The notes: generated by a model from the sequence alone, not told the origin. 64,000 bases of DNA from Antilocapra americana (GCA_007570785.1 ML664152.1:2170911-2234910); one strand, 5' to 3'. Positions 10,681 through 58,904 are shown, numbered from the stretch's first letter. Made by a program: numbers and translations.

Positions 10681-13600
10681 ACCTTCCTTAACCTCAGGTC
10701 ACAAAGACAGCCCCCAACCTCTCCCTCTAACTTGGAGGTCCCACTTCCCACCCTGCCTAGAGCTGACTCTGTGTGCCCTGTTCAGGGAGGAATGGGCCTG
10801 GGTTTTTGTCTCTGCTGAACCCCAACTTTCCCATCACCACCCACAGGTCAACCATCCCTCCTTACTAACTATACCTCCATGGTGCCTGAACTGCTGTCAT
10901 CTTGCCTGGGGGTGTCTGAGCTCTTGGCTCACCCCATCACTGGTCCATCTGCCTCTCCTTGGGCCCAAACTGGACTCTGTTGCTCGGGCAGTGTGGTCAG
11001 TCTTGCTGCCCTAAAGGGACCCCTGATTCTTGGAAATGAACTTGCTCCTAGTCCCCGAGCTTCCAGGGAACTCAATGAAATGCAGAGTGAGGAGGACCTC
11101 ATGGGCTGTCTGGTCTCCCTCCCTCCCCACCTCTGATGGAGGGGCCATCTCAGAGACCAGCTGAACCTGGCCTGTGGCTCACACCTGGGCATCCAGCAAA
11201 GGCAGTTGTTCCTCGCTGCCCCCCACCCGAGGAATAACCTCAGTCTTCATGGTCCCCATACAGGAGGCCTCCCTAAGGGACTATTCTTGAGCATGAGGAG
11301 CCTGGCTTCTGGCCAAAAATGCTTTGCATACTCTCTCGGCCAACCTCAGGCCTCCCTACAGGCTCCTCAGGATGCTGCCCTGCCCAGGCTGGCAACGTAA
11401 CCAGGCACTGCCGTCTGGAGGGAGCTCCGTGTCCCCAGCCCCAGGCTTCCTCTCAGGCCTCCTGTGAAGACACTTCTACACTCCAGCCCTTCCTTCTGCT
11501 CCCTCTCCAGCCCCAGCTCATTCTGCAGGAGGCTTTTGTCCCAGGGGCCCTGGCATGGCCCCAGTGGGCACCCTTCCAGGGGAAGATAGGGTTTTGCTTT
11601 CTGCCTTGTCTGTTGCTGTGATCGGCTCCTCTAGCCCCTGGTTGCTCAGCTTTTTCTTCAGCTGCCCTGAGTACCCTACAGGGCCGGTCACCACCCTCCC
11701 ATCTTACAGACGAGGCAGTTGAGGCTCAGAAGGTGCAGCGAGTCAATCATGGGCCAGGTCTTATGAGGCTGAGGTCGGGGTTAGGACCTATGTGTAGCCA
11801 GCTTTGAGTTCATCTCTCTGCGGCTGCTACATCCTCTCTGCTAAATTATGAGCACCTGGGGACAACTGTTTATTTTAGGAACTGGCATTTCAAGAAGCTT
11901 TTGTGAAATAGACAAAGACTACCCAAGTGAGAACAAGACCCAAAGGAGAACAAGCCAGTCTATTCCATGCTGGCTCCAGCAGGCGGTCTGCCACCGTCAG
12001 CTGGGTTTGGCAGAGGCTCAGGCACAACCTGGAGTGGACAGAAAGACCCAGGTGTGGTCTGATGGAGGCTGTTGGCATGGGAAGTGGGGTGGACTAGAGC
12101 TGTGCTCATGTGCCCTGGTCGAAGAGCAAGTCTGGTTTTCTCTGTGTGGCCCTGAACTGGACATGGGAACAAATGTTAGGGAAGCTGGTGGTCACTGGCC
12201 ATGTTCTGGCCAACAGTGCGGAGGCTATGGGCCGGCTTCCAGGCTTGTCACTGCAGAGGTTGTTGGGCAGACCTCTCTGGCCACGTGTCTGTGGCTTGGC
12301 CGTTGTCCATCTGTGTGTCCAGTCTCCCGGGAGGTGCTGGTGACCGGCCACATCTATTAGAGTTATCTTGCTGGACTCCATCACTGCATGTCCAAGTGTC
12401 CTGTGTGAACCCTGACCTTTATTAAATCATTCGCTCAGTGGTCCCTGCATCAGTGGGACTTCCCCAGGAAGATGAACACACCGTCTCTTTAACTTGCAGA
12501 ACCCTAGGCAGGGCGGGGATGTGGACGAGGTGCCGAGAGAGAGAGCTGTGTGGACAGAGGCTTGCCAGGGCAGAGGCTGCATGGTGGGTAGTGGAGTGGT
12601 GGTGGGGGCGGGTACCAGGGAGAGGCTGTTTCAGTTAACAATGGAGGGAGAGCCTTGAGCTGGGATTAGTGGAATCCAGGTCTCCCTAGTTGCCATGCCT
12701 GGGGCTTGGCCAGGTCAAGTCATGTCCTGGCAGCTGGGCGGCCTGCCTGGTGGAGGGACCATATTTCCTGAAGGAGGGGCTAGACCGCTGTGGGGCTACA
12801 GCTAAAACCTCGACAGTGGGCCCACTGCCAGGCAGGGCCCATGTACCCTGTGTCTCTCATTTTGGGACTGAATTTAGGGTGAGCAGTGTTCACTTACAGC
12901 CGCAGGCTCTCCAGGGGCCCTGGCCAGGTACAACCTCACCCCTCACCTGGGCAGCCCAAGGCTGGGATCAGGATCCAGCTCCCAAAACAGACTACCCTCC
13001 TCCTCCAACCCTGGCATCTGTGTGGGAGCCCTGCCTCCGACACACACAGTTAACATTCCTGCCCTCGACGTTCAGGTGTGTCAGAGTCCAAGCCATGAGT
13101 AGTGTAGTTTGCAGCATGCGTGCTTTCCAAAGTGAAGCCCCCACCATGTGCCACTTCTCATGTTCAGTGGTGGAAATTTGTGAAAATTTTCAGTGGTGGA
13201 AAATTGTGACCTTCCCCCCTGTTACAGAGCAGCATCCATCCCTCCCTCACCACATCCCCCAGAGAGTCTCACCTGTCTGTCCTCCCAGACCCTGCTCAGA
13301 CCACCACATCCCTGGGTCCCCAGCACTGCTGCCCAGCTGGCGTGAGCCTCAAATCGGTGTCCAGCCTGCCCTCCCGTCCACACCTGGTGGGGGCCTCCAG
13401 ACAGACGAGGATGCCCCTTGGCCCTCTCCAGGAGGACATCAGCATCCCTGGCTGTGCCCCAGGCTTGATGGCCCTTAACTCTGAAACTTGTTGTGTACTG
13501 GAGGTGGGACAGTGTGGTCTGGTTTTAAGAGCCTGAGTTCCCTGCTTGTTGAGGCCACCCATTTTCCCTGTTAGTAAGAATCTCCCGTGTTCTGGGTAGA

Positions 13601-13700
13601 ATCCCTCTGTCCTCTGGACCTTGCCCCTCGCCCCACCCACCCTGGTCTGCTCTGGTCCCTCTCACCGCTGACCTTCCACGTTTCACCTTCTGACCTTGAG
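10681..13700. other. Intron 1 sequence with one MIR; no gene seen
   Basis: About 11698-11812 looks like a reverse MIR ('cttacagacgaggcagttgaggctcaga'). The remainder is unique-looking. The longest open frame (12690-13478, 262 codons) has no domain, no repeat logic and no splice context, and is read as chance in GC-rich DNA. Confidence 0.5.
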
Positions 13701-13995
13701 TGGCTGTTGCCTGCAATGCAGGAGACCCTGGTTCAATTCCTGGGTCAGGAAGTTCTGCTGGAAAAGGGATAGGCTACCCACTCCAGTATCCTTGGGCTTC
13801 CCTTGTGGCTCAGCTGGTAAAGAATCCGCCTACAATGCTAAGACCTGAGTTCAATCCCTGGGTTGGGAAGATCCCCTGCGGAAGGGAAAGGCTACCCATT
13901 CCAGTATTCTGGCCTGGAGAATTTCATGGACTATAGTTCATGGGGTCACAAAAAGGCAGACACAATTGAGCGACTTTCACTTCACTTCACTCCTC
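13701..13995 (+). repeat. Two Bov-tA SINE copies, forward, in tandem
   Basis: A partial copy (about 13701-13793, 'gttgcctgcaatgcaggagaccctggttcaattcctgggtcagg') is followed by a nearly complete copy starting 'gggcttcccttgtggctcag' at about 13795 and ending 'caattgagcgactttcacttcacttcac'. The second either inserted into or next to the first. Confidence 0.85.
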
Positions 13996-15021
13996 TCTTC
14001 TCTGGACTTAGTATTTTTCCTCTGAACTGATTTGGAGAGACCTTTTCCTTCCTAAATCCCCTTAATTTAATGGAGAAAACATGCTCCTTGTCTTCTGCTT
14101 CATCCGCCCTGTTTGTGACACCCCACCCCCCCTGGAGCCTCCACAAAGCCCTCTCTGCTTACCCTCGGGCTGTGCAGAGGGCAGGGGCAGCCTTGGGGAG
14201 GGTGGGAGTGCACTGGGGGCGTCCTTTGCTCTCATGGTCACAGCCCTGCTGACTTGCTGACCCATCCCTGTAGTGCCCTGACTGCTAGCTCCATGTCAGG
14301 CTCAGGCCTCCTAGCAGGACTGCCAGGCCCCAAGGGAGACAGCTCTGGGGAGTGGCTTTTCATTTGCACATGCCTGTAACTTATCCCAGCCATGGCCTGA
14401 CACACGGCCGCCAAGTCTGGAAGGGTCCAAGGAGTGGCCATGCGTTCTGCCCTGAGCCAGTCCTTGCCTCCACTGTGGTGGGTTTGACACAACTCCCACC
14501 ACTAGTCTCAGGTGCTCACCTGGCTCCCCACTGTCCTTTCCTACCATCTGGCCTTGGGTATATTTTGTCTGATGACCTTGAACTTCAGAACAGGAGACTG
14601 CCTGCTCCTCTACAGTGTGTGGAGGAGGCAGTGCCAGGCCGGGGTGAGTCCAGGTCTTATCAGGTGCCTGCTCTCTAGCAGCACAGGGAACCTCACAGAC
14701 GGCTCTGCGGGGCATGGATGCGGTAACTGCAACGTCCAGACCCTGATGCTTCCCATGTGGGAGCCTGTCTCCTGGGCATCTGGGGCTAGGTGGGGACTTC
14801 CTTGACCTCCAGCAGGCCTAGCACAGCGCCTGGCAGTCAGAGGACAGGGTGGAGCATGGGGAGGAGAGGTCATGGCGGACTCATTGGGTTATAAGCTCTC
14901 CGTGCCTCTGTCTGCTCACTGGTTAGAGGGGAGTTGTGACACCCAGCTTGCAGGGCTCTTGTGAAGATGCTGAAGTCACACCCGGGCACCCTGTAACCCA
15001 CTTATGGTTTCCTTGACACAG
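13996..15021. other. End of intron 1, no gene; MIR-like stretch
   Basis: About 14880-14985 resembles the 3' half of a forward MIR ('ctctccgtgcctctgtctgctcactgg…gtgaagatgctgaagtc'). The stretch ends in the exon 2 acceptor (…CCTTGACACAG). No other feature is supported. Confidence 0.5.
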
Positions 15022-50324
<35,303 letters not shown>

Positions 50325-50760
50325 TGGGCTCAGAGCCCCAGGAGCTAGACCTGTGTGGCCACACCCCAGAACCCCACCAGGAACCCCAGGAACCTCCGGG
50401 GAGTGGGACAATCCTAGGAGAAGTTGTGGCTTCTGGAGTCACCAACTCGCTTTCTCTGGCCCTTGTCCAGCCACGACATCATCACCTGGACAACCGTGGT
50501 GGCCGGATGGGTGGCTCTGTGAGTGTCCAAGCTGAGGACCAGCACTGCTCCTGCAAGTCTGCTGTCCTGCACGGATTTCGCTTTAAAGGAAAAGTTCATG
50601 AAAAGTTTTACCTCAGAAACAGCAGGGCCTGGTCACCTTCCCACAGCATCCAGCACGTGACCGGACACTGAGCTCTGGCTGGGGAGCCCCAATGCAGGGA
50701 TCAGCTTCATGCTGCCTCACATATTTGTACCAGCTATTTATTGTGTCCTGTCTATACTGG

Positions 50761-50766
50761 AATATA
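50761..50766 (+). terminator. Candidate variant poly(A) signal of TSPEAR
   Basis: No AATAAA is found close after the stop. AATATA at 50761 is followed about 20-50 bp later by 'tacaaaaagtcc' and a GU-rich stretch (50794-50812), which fits a cleavage site near 50785 and a 3' UTR of about 460 bp. Inference only. Confidence 0.4.
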
Positions 50767-50789
50767 TTTATGATGCTTCTTACAAAAAG

Positions 50790-52104
50790 TCCTGCTGTGT
50801 CTCTGTGTTTCTGGTGCAAACTAGACCTCAGCAAGCGCAGCCCAGGGCCACAGCACTCACTCAGCCACATCGGCCTGACGTGCCCTCATATGCCCATCCA
50901 CCAGCATGCCTCTCCTCTGCAGGAGCTTCTCCCTCCAGCCTCAGTTTTCCCACGAATGCGGTGGGGTAGGGTCAGGTCAGGAATCCCAAGCATGCATGGC
51001 AAGGGTCCAGTCTCCTCCCTGAGGCCACACCCACGGAAGACACCTGGCGGATGGACCCTCATGCCTCTGCATCCGGGCAGGCCTCCCTGGTCTCCACACA
51101 GCCTTGTGGGTGTGCCAGATGGACTTGGAATGCCTCCTTGGGGCCAGCACTTGCCCAGCTCCTTCCATGTCCAACTCCTGACCCTCCACTGAGTGAGGGC
51201 TTCTAGCCTCCTGGAGATGGATGCCAGATGTGACATGGCAACACCCTGGGAACCTGGGGAGGAGGATGGAGGTGCCATCACCATTGGGAAGCCCCCTGGG
51301 TGGAAGGGAGATCCTGCATGCCAGGAGATTTTCTGGGAAGGCCCTTGGGGTCCAGAACACAGGGCAGTAGCCAAACTAGGCCTGTTCCATCACCCAGGCC
51401 CACCTGCTCTAGGATGGATTGTGGGAGCCAGGACCTCAGCTGCAGGAAGGCCCCATGATTGGTTTAACGCTCTGCTATTTCCATCTTGAATTCTCATTGG
51501 CTCTTGCACAGGATTACACAGCCAAAGAGAGTTCTGGATGCCTGTGGTCAGCTGCACATGAGAACTGGGCTGGCCCAACCACCCAGGAAGGAATCTGTGT
51601 GCATCTGCTCCCCCTCCATCCAGGCCAGATTTGGAGTCTTGGGGCTGTAACTTGGACCCTCTTCATTTCCCCAAACAGGGATTTTTCTAGAGACTCCTCC
51701 AGGCCAGCAGGTGAGCCACATTCCTTGGGGAGGCTGAGACTGACCTTGGTCAAGGATGTCCCCTGCCTGGGAGAATGGCAGAGTAGAGGGTGAGAAGGGC
51801 TGCAGGCCAGGGACCCTGTGTAAGAAAGAAGTCCTGGGGCTAGGGTAATTCCATGGGCAAAGAACACCCCCCCTTATATACACTCAGTACTTGGAGAAAG
51901 GATGTGCCCGCATGCAAGTTAGGTCTGCTTCTGCAGCCCCCGGGTCCCTGCTGGACCCACATCCCCTTGCTGTCATTGTCCCTAAGGCCTGGCTTGGTCC
52001 CTGCCCTGGGCAGCTGGGGGCCTCATGGGCTGGGCAAAAGGGCTATGGATCTGCTGGTGCAGGAAGGTTAGGCCACAGGTACCAGAGAAAAATGTAGGCT
52101 CCCC
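50790..52104. other. Downstream of TSPEAR, no gene seen
   Basis: Unique-looking GC-rich intergenic sequence. Open frames up to about 165 codons on either strand have no recognised family. Confidence 0.5.
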
Positions 52105-52545
52105 AGTTAAGCTTGAATTGCAGATAAACAATGAATGCTTTTTTTAAAATTACACATTCCTAATATTGCATACGGAGAAGGCAATGGCAACCCACTCCAG
52201 TACTCTTGCCTGGAAAATCCCATGGACAGAGAAGCCTGGAAGACTGCATTCCATGGGGTCGCGAAGAGTCAGACACGACTGAGTGACTTCACTTTCACTT
52301 TTCACTTTCATGCATTGGAGAAAGAAATGTCAACCCACTCCAGTATTCTTGCCTGGAGAATCCCAGGGATGGCAGAGCCTGGTGGGCTGCTGTCTATGGG
52401 GTCGCACAGAGTTGGACATGACTGAAGCGACTTAGCAGCAGCAGCAGCAACAATATTGCATAGAACATATAGTAAAGGGGTATTTGGTGTTTATCTGAAG
52501 TTCAGATTCAAGCAGGCATCTTGTTTTGATTCTGACACTCAATCG
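52105..52545. repeat. Palindromic MITE-like element split by a SINE
   Basis: The left half at about 52105-52165 ('cagttaagcttgaattgcagataaacaatgaatg') and right half at about 52463-52545 ('tttggtgtttatctgaagttcagattcaagcagg') are near-complementary and related to 42628-42770. A Bov-A2 SINE (52173-52451) sits in the middle. Confidence 0.6.
52162..52462 (+). repeat. Bov-A2 SINE (dimeric), forward, with target-site duplication
   Basis: Two A units in tandem ('ggagaaggcaatggcaacccactccagtactcttgcctgg … ttcatgcattggagaaagaaatgtcaacccactccagtattc'), ending in (GCA)n. Direct repeats AATATTGCATA lie at 52162-52172 and 52452-52462. Confidence 0.93.
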
Positions 52546-54084
52546 CCCACCCTCCCTGAGAAGGCTGTGGGGTCTGCTGAGGGTTCTGATTTTAACTGGA
52601 TCTGAGGCCAGGCCTGAGCAGCTATGAGAGGGACAAGAGGAAGGTCCAGGGCTTGGCGGCATGCAGCCTCAGGCAGGGTTGGTTGGGGGCTGGGGTTCTT
52701 GACGTGCCATGTCCCAGTGCTCCTTCTGAAGGTGGGCCCCAGAAGTGCGCCCAGAGGCAGGGCACTCTCACAGGAGAGGGGAGGACATCCGGGCCAGGAG
52801 CACAGCGGGCCTCTGAGACCCTGTCTCCATGCCTGGGATGATTGGCTTTTGTGTGTCTGGTGACATGAACATTAAATCCATGGGCTCTGGGTAAAGGTAT
52901 CACCCTCTGTGCTGTGGGGGCCTCCCTGAGCACGGGGGCTCCCCAGGAGGCCACACTAGACCTGGCACTGCCCATTGGCTACCTGGGTTTCCACCAGGCC
53001 TGCCTCCCTGCAGACTGGGGGCTCAGTAGCCTCCACAATCCCCTGAACCAATCCTGCCAGCATCTTCTCTCTACACACTGTTTCCCTGGAGAGCCCCCCA
53101 CCCACCCCCAAGAGCAAAATGCCCAAATGGGCCAAGGTGCCCAGGAGTCAGGATAGCTGTGTTTGCTCCCATCCCCGGGTTTGCCCATAGGAGAGGGGCC
53201 CACTGGACACTGTCCACACTCCCCAAGCACTCACTCACACGGCTTCTCTCTCCCTGGGGTGATCTAGATGTCCAACCGGTGCCCGGGGAGGAAGGAGGCA
53301 GACGACCAACACTGATGTCACCAGCACACGAGCCACACGGAGGGAGCACCGCCTCCTGTCCCTGCTCAGGGTTTTGTCCCGGCCCAGCAGTGCCACTGTG
53401 GCTCCAACAATATCCCACCTCTGCTCTGGGGGGGGAACAGAACGCATCAATCCAGATCTGTTTGAGTTACAAGTGCAAACCACAGGGGGAATGACCACAG
53501 AGAGCATGCCAGTATTTATATCTTCTCAAGTCAGCTCTCAAGTGTCTGTCCTGTTGATAAACATTCCCCAGGCTCATGCGGCTCCTGGGAGTTAGCATGC
53601 TCTGTGATGTGGCCACATCCTTGTCATTTTGACAACCATGTTGCATTCTTCACAGGAACATCCAGGAATTTGCTGGACTGATGATCTTTTGTTAATCCAC
53701 GGAGATTCAACAGGCTTTACTGTGATTAAACAACACTTCAAGAACATCTTTGCACAAATTGCTTTCCTTTGTGGTTCCTTCCTCAGGGTCATGATTTCCT
53801 GGAGAAATACTGTCTGTGGCAGTTTTTACACCTTCTCCTTACCTTCAGGGCTCCCCTCCCTGAAACCCAATCCAGCAGAAGGGTGACCAGATGTGTGACT
53901 CGCACCTCTTCCATCAGCCCCACCAGACTGGACTTTACCTACTTCTCAATCTATCAGGGCAGAATTGCTGGCAAAACTGTCTTGTTTTCACCACGGTCAG
54001 CAGTCCTGCCTTGGGGTTGCTGGACGTTTCCTGTGGGCATTAATGTCCTTAATCTCACCACCCACAACATAGCCTCAGCCTCTG

Positions 54085-54085
<1 letters not shown>
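52546..54085. other. Intergenic, no gene seen
   Basis: Nothing recognised. About 53590-53880 is AT-richer, with an open frame of 85 codons (53629-53886) that has no family resemblance I can name. Confidence 0.45.

Positions 54086-54133
<48 letters not shown>
54086..54133. repeat. (CA)24 microsatellite
   Basis: Uninterrupted CA run of 48 bp, then a degenerate CA-rich stretch to about 54220. Confidence 0.97.
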
Positions 54134-54138
<5 letters not shown>

Positions 54139-54680
54139 CCCCACACATTCACACATCCCCCACACATGCTGACACACTCACAAGCTCCTATACAAGTGCA
54201 CACATATGCACATCCCTTCTGGACAGGAGCCGTGTCTGGGCAATTCAGGCTCAGAGATGAAGCTTGGTACTGCCTGAGGGTCTGGGCGGCTGTGGCATCT
54301 GCTCACACTCGAAGTATCCACTGTGTACCAGCTGCCTGGGCCGGAGCCGCACACGTGACCACACAGTCTCAGCCATGCTTAAACCCTCCAGGGCTAGAAC
54401 CCAGAGTCCCAGGTGACCTCCAGGCGCTACACGACAGCCCGGCTGCCTCCCCTGTCTCGCCCAGTCCATTCCTTCCTCAGGCTGACCTGCCTGTCCTTAG
54501 CTCCATCGCCCCTCAGAGAGACCTCCCAGGCTCATGACCAGAGCCAGGCCACCACACCCTACGCAGTGCACAGCACACTCCCTTCACCCTCACCTGCATG
54601 CCTCAGTGAGCAACATCTGCAGAAATCCAGATGCTCGTGTTTGTTAACTCATTTGTGTCCACTCCTCCTCGGGAACTTCA

Positions 54681-54925
54681 GAGCAGGTGCTCCAGGGGCT
54701 CCCAGGCCCCTCCACAGATCAGGGGCTCCCAGCTCACTCCCCCTCACAGAGTGGGGCTCCCAGTCCCCTCCCCATCCAAGGAGCAGGTGTTCTAGGGGCT
54801 CCCAGGCCCCTCCACAGATCAGGGGCTCTCAGCTCACTCCCCCTCACAGAGCGGGGCTCCCAGCCCCCTCCCCATCCAAGGAGCAGTTGCTCCAGGGGCT
54901 CCCACCCCCAACCCCCAGAGCAGGG
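54681..54925. repeat. 100-bp tandem repeat, about 2.4 copies
   Basis: GAGCAGGTGCTCCAGGGGCT-type units begin at 54681, 54781 and 54881, an exact 100-bp period with few differences; the third unit is partial. Proline-rich open frames across it (54413-55051, 54687-54971) follow from the repeat. Confidence 0.93.
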
Positions 54926-55829
54926 TTCCAGCTGTGTACTGCTGAGAAGACCCAGTCCAGCAGGACTGTGAGGAGCACAGCTTTCCTGTCGACTGAGAGG
55001 AGTTACCACTCCAATTCTTTCACTCACTCTTTTAACTCAGCCAGTCACTGAATCCCCTCAACCTTGGTTCCTGGAGGATCACCTCCCTCAGGCAATGCCA
55101 GGGCGACGTGACGTGGGTGCCCTGTGGCCCCAGCACAGCTCCTGGACCCATGAGTGGACAACAGCAGCCCCTCATCCTTGTCATCTGCCTACCAGTTTTC
55201 CTGAAGAAAGTTGGACTTAAAATCCCATTTGAAAAAAAATGCTGAGCCTGTTGCATTTTTGATGGTAGATTTACTGATTTAAACCACATGCTAGTGAATC
55301 AAAGTTATCAGTAACACATAATACCCAAAGATGGTTTCTCCTCTGACAGAGAGACAGTCAATATTAGGAGAGCCCTTGAAACCATCCGCCATGCCAGCAA
55401 TGTGAGAGCAAATCCAGAGGGAAAAAAGAGCAACTCAGAGAGTCTGTGGCTCTTTTCATGACTCGATTGTTATTTTTAAATTTGTTAAAGGTCCTTATCT
55501 TTGCTTAATTTTGACTTATTTAATTTTATTTAATTAAAAATGCACTAACCTTAAGAGTTCTATTCAGTGAGTTTTGCTAACTGTACACTTATGTGGAACC
55601 ACCCTCAACAAAGCCAGGAGCATTTCCACCCCCCAGGAGTCTCCTGTGCCCCTTCCGGTCACCCCCTCACACACACATACATACACACGATCTGCTTTCT
55701 GACTCCAGAAGTCCTGCCTGCCTCAGGCATCCCTCCCATGGCACCATGAAGGGCACTGTCTGTGTCCCTCTCTCGACTTAGTGTTTCTGACACTCATCCA
55801 AGCTGAAAGCTGTCGCTGCAGCTCTCTGC
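54926..55829. other. Intergenic, no gene seen
   Basis: AT-richer in 55200-55560; no recognised element or gene. Confidence 0.45.
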
Positions 55830-56075
55830 ATTCATTGCTACTTTTTGCCATTTGCTTGTGGCTTCAGTCTGTCGTGTCAATATCCCATCACCCTTCCTAC
55901 TTATCTGCCCTGGGTTGTTTCTATTTGGGGCTGCTATAAACATCATTGGATAATTTGTGTGGAAAGGTGTTTATTTCCCTTGGTAAATATCTGGGAGCCG
56001 GGGCCATTGGGTCCATGATGTCTTTGCTTTGTAACAAACTTCCAAGCGGTTTTCCAGCTCAGGGACCTGCTTCCA
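55830..56075 (-). repeat. L1 LINE fragment, antisense
   Basis: 'cctgggttgtttctatttggggctgctataaacatcattgg … cccttggtaaatatctgggagccggggccattggg … aaacttccaagcggttttcc' is antisense L1 3' text. Confidence 0.7.
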
Positions 56076-56485
56076 TGTCTATAATTCCCATAATAACAAA
56101 GAAGCTCTCAGGCCAGCTGCCAGTGGAGTAGTTACCACAGGACCCTCGGGCCATCAGATTATAATCATGGATGTGCCCAGCAGCCTGGTGGCACCACTGT
56201 TTGTGTATCAAAGTCCAGCCAGTCCTGGCCTCTGTGGTGAGAGCAAAGGGCAGAGAGACAGGATGCAAGAAAGACAAAGGGTGATGCCCCGTGGACAGTC
56301 TCTCTGTTGATAGAACCTACTAGAATCAGCATGAGAACTTTGTGAGCTCATTTGACCATTAAGGGCATATAAGAATCTGAGCCCACCCTACCTGTCTTAC
56401 TTCATTTCCATGGAGAGAGGACAGCAGATCAGCACCACTTGTGCATTTACAAACCACAGAAACCCCCACCTTAGACTTGTGTCTC

Positions 56486-56790
56486 TGAAACAGAATTATC
56501 ACACACTTAGTGGCTTAAAGCAACAGGGACTACACTGCCTCACAGTCCTGGAGTCAGGGGTCCCACCCAGGTCTCACTGGGCCAAGGTCAAGGTGGGGGC
56601 AGGGCTGGTTCCTTCTGGGGCTCCAGGAGTGAATGCTCCCTCCTTTTCCAGCTTCTAGAAGTGGTCACACCCTGGGGTCTCAGTACTTCCTCCGCCTCCA
56701 AGACCGCAGTGAGCAGTGGAGGCTTCACCCGCCCTCTCTATGAGTTGCTCTCTGTGTCTTCCCTTCCACCAAACGGTGCGAAACAGACTT
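56486..56790 (+). repeat. Old interspersed repeat ('ggcttaaa…cctggag' type), copy 1
   Basis: 'gaattatcacacacttagtggcttaaagcaacagg … cacagtcctggagtcaggggtcc … gtgtcttcccttcc' has the layout of a common old mammalian repeat. Family not named. Related to 58905-59190. Confidence 0.5.
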
Positions 56791-57346
56791 AAACTGTTGT
56801 CACAGCCACAGGCACTCCAGGGCCAGCTGCGGTGACCAGGACCTGCCCAGGTCCTTCTCCTTCTCCTGGGGCTGCTAAACAGTTAAAATCGGAGCGAAGC
56901 AGTTCTGTTTACAAGTTACTGGTGTGGAAAACCTCAGTCTTGACATCCTGATCACTGTGACGCCCAGACTGACTGGCTCTGATTCCAAGGCGACTTTTCA
57001 GCCCCGGGTGAGGACGGGAGGTTGGTGCTTGATCCAGTGGGCCCTGGGAGAACGCTAAGCCCGGGGAGCCTGGCAGGGAGCTGGACCCATCTGACCGTAT
57101 GCGAGGCTGAGGGTCTGAATGAGTTGGGGTGGGGTGGTGCAAAGCAGGGAGGGTACAAAGACAGGGTGAGCATTCTCATGGGGTCCCTGCCCCAGGCTCC
57201 CGGGGTGCTGGGGGCCAGTGTGACTGTGACTTGATGAGATAAGGGACTTCTGACAGGTGACAGACAGCTCAGCACCGTCTGTTCTGAGAGCTACACACCT
57301 GCCACAACCCTAAGTCTGGCGACTGTGGGCACCAAGTCTTGACATA

Positions 57347-57352
57347 AATAAA
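57347..57352 (+). terminator. Isolated plus-strand AATAAA
   Basis: AATAAA in TTGACATAAATAAATGCATCC; no gene recognised upstream. Possible end of a non-coding transcript or chance. Confidence 0.2.
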
Positions 57353-57489
57353 TGCATCCTTCCTTCAGGGCTTTCTCAGCGTCTTAACTGCTCCCACGTC
57401 ACTGCCCAGCTGTGGGGGCTTCATAGGCGTCTTCTGGTCGTCTCTCTGCTGTCCGCTGCTGCCCGGCAAACCTGGTCACAGCCCCACTG

Positions 57490-57570
57490 GGCATTCAGCA
57501 GCTCAACAGCCTTGGGAAAGTCTTCTCAGTGCTCCGGGCTTCAGCTGCCCCGTCTGTTAGTGAGGGTCGG
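57490..57570 (+). repeat. MIR-like fragment
   Basis: 'cagccttgggaaagtcttctcagtgctccgggcttcagctgccccgtctgttagtgagg' follows the MIR 3' pattern. Confidence 0.5.
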
Positions 57571-58007
57571 CTACTAACATGGGCTCCAGAGTCAGCATCC
57601 CAGCCCAGCGGCCCCTCTCTCTGAATCTCTCTCTCCTGCTTCTGCAGCCCTTCCTTCAAAGGCCCTTCTCCTCTGAGGGCTGCTGGGCTCACAGGGAATG
57701 TCAGCCATGGGCTTGTCTCTCTGGGGAACCGTCTCCCCATCTGCCTTTGCACAGAACCCCAGACGGGCACAGGGCTGCTTCTGACAGCCAAGCCAACCCC
57801 ATAACACCCTCTCCGGCCAGTGCTGTCACCATGGGTACAGATGTAGACCCTGGCAGGCCTGGGTCCCAGCAGGGGCATCCCCTCCTGGCCAGCGCAGCTG
57901 CCGGCAGGGAGGGCCCCACGAGGCCTCTGACTCTGGCCCTTCTCCAAACCAGGGCGAAGCCCAGGACTCGCTTCTTTGTTTTGACAACACTCCAGGGCCC
58001 AAGTGAG

Positions 58008-58140
58008 AACTTCCAGGCCTGGGTGTCAGAAGGCCTGGATTCCAGCTCCACACTGCCCACAAGCCAACTCCTGTGTCTGTCATTTCTCCCCCGGACCTTG
58101 GAGTCTTGGGTTTCTTGTCTGAAAATAGAAATACTACCGA
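58008..58140 (+). repeat. MIR element
   Basis: 'gtgtcagaaggcctggattccagctccacactgcc … ttgggtttcttgtctgaaaatagaaatacta' matches MIR core-to-tail order. It lies within a 230-codon open frame (57579-58271), which argues against that frame being a gene. Confidence 0.6.
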
Positions 58141-58904
58141 CCGTGCCAGGGCCTGGTGGGAATTCCCTGAGGCGCTCTGCCTGGCAGTACCCGCCGCCCA
58201 CATGCCTCTGCAACCGCTGCCCCTCCCAACAGGCAGCCTGCCCAGGGTGCCCTCTGGGGCCTGAGTGCTGATTTCCGCACACGGTTCCTACATGGCTGCG
58301 TGGCTCAGCCACCGCTAAGACCGGACCTCACTCTGTCAGCGCGTCCTCCGTAGTGGCCCCCTACCTGCCGCCCCCCAGGCCCGGCCAACCTTCACCCACT
58401 CTGGACTGGGCGCCCACCCAGAGGCCCTTGCTCCAGGCTGGGTCCCAGCTGCTGCCCCCTGAAGAGCCTTCCCTACTCCTCCGGACCCCACCCCCACCCC
58501 CAGCCTGCATTCAGGAAGCCCCCACATCTGCCCCCAGGGCTCCAGGTTAGGGGCTGACAAGGCCTCTCCTCCCTTCCCAGCATGCGTTCAGGAGTGTGTG
58601 TGCATGTTTGCACACTGTAGGTGCGCGGTGTGCACATGTGTGGTGCTGGGGGGCCCATGGAGGCTGGCAGACTCTGACTTCCCATCCCGCAGCAGCCCCC
58701 ACACTTTGGCCCTTCATCCAGAGGGTGTCTTCTGGCCGACGTGTGAGGTGAGTTACCGAGGTCACCCCTGGTCCCTTGGCCAAGGCAGGGAGCATGCACT
58801 GACCCAAGGACCAGGGCTCAGTGAGGACGAGCAGGGTGGCCAGAGGGTGGAGGCTGGCTATCTGCTCTGGGCACACTGGCCGCTCTCAAACTGGAGAACT
58901 CTCA

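Noticed and set aside
12690..13478. 262-codon open frame in intron 1
   Set aside because: No motif, homology or splice sites seen; cysteine and proline distribution is not KRTAP-like.
1..15021. Search for TSPEAR exon 1 (signal peptide)
   Set aside because: No ATG-plus-hydrophobic stretch ending in a phase-1 donor was recognised; human intron 1 is very long, so it is probably upstream of the window.
54413..55051. 212-codon proline/serine-rich open frame
   Set aside because: Generated by the 100-bp tandem repeat at 54681-54925.
57579..58271. 230-codon open frame on the plus strand
   Set aside because: Overlaps a MIR element (58008-58140), has competing frames on the minus strand, no domain and no splice or promoter context.
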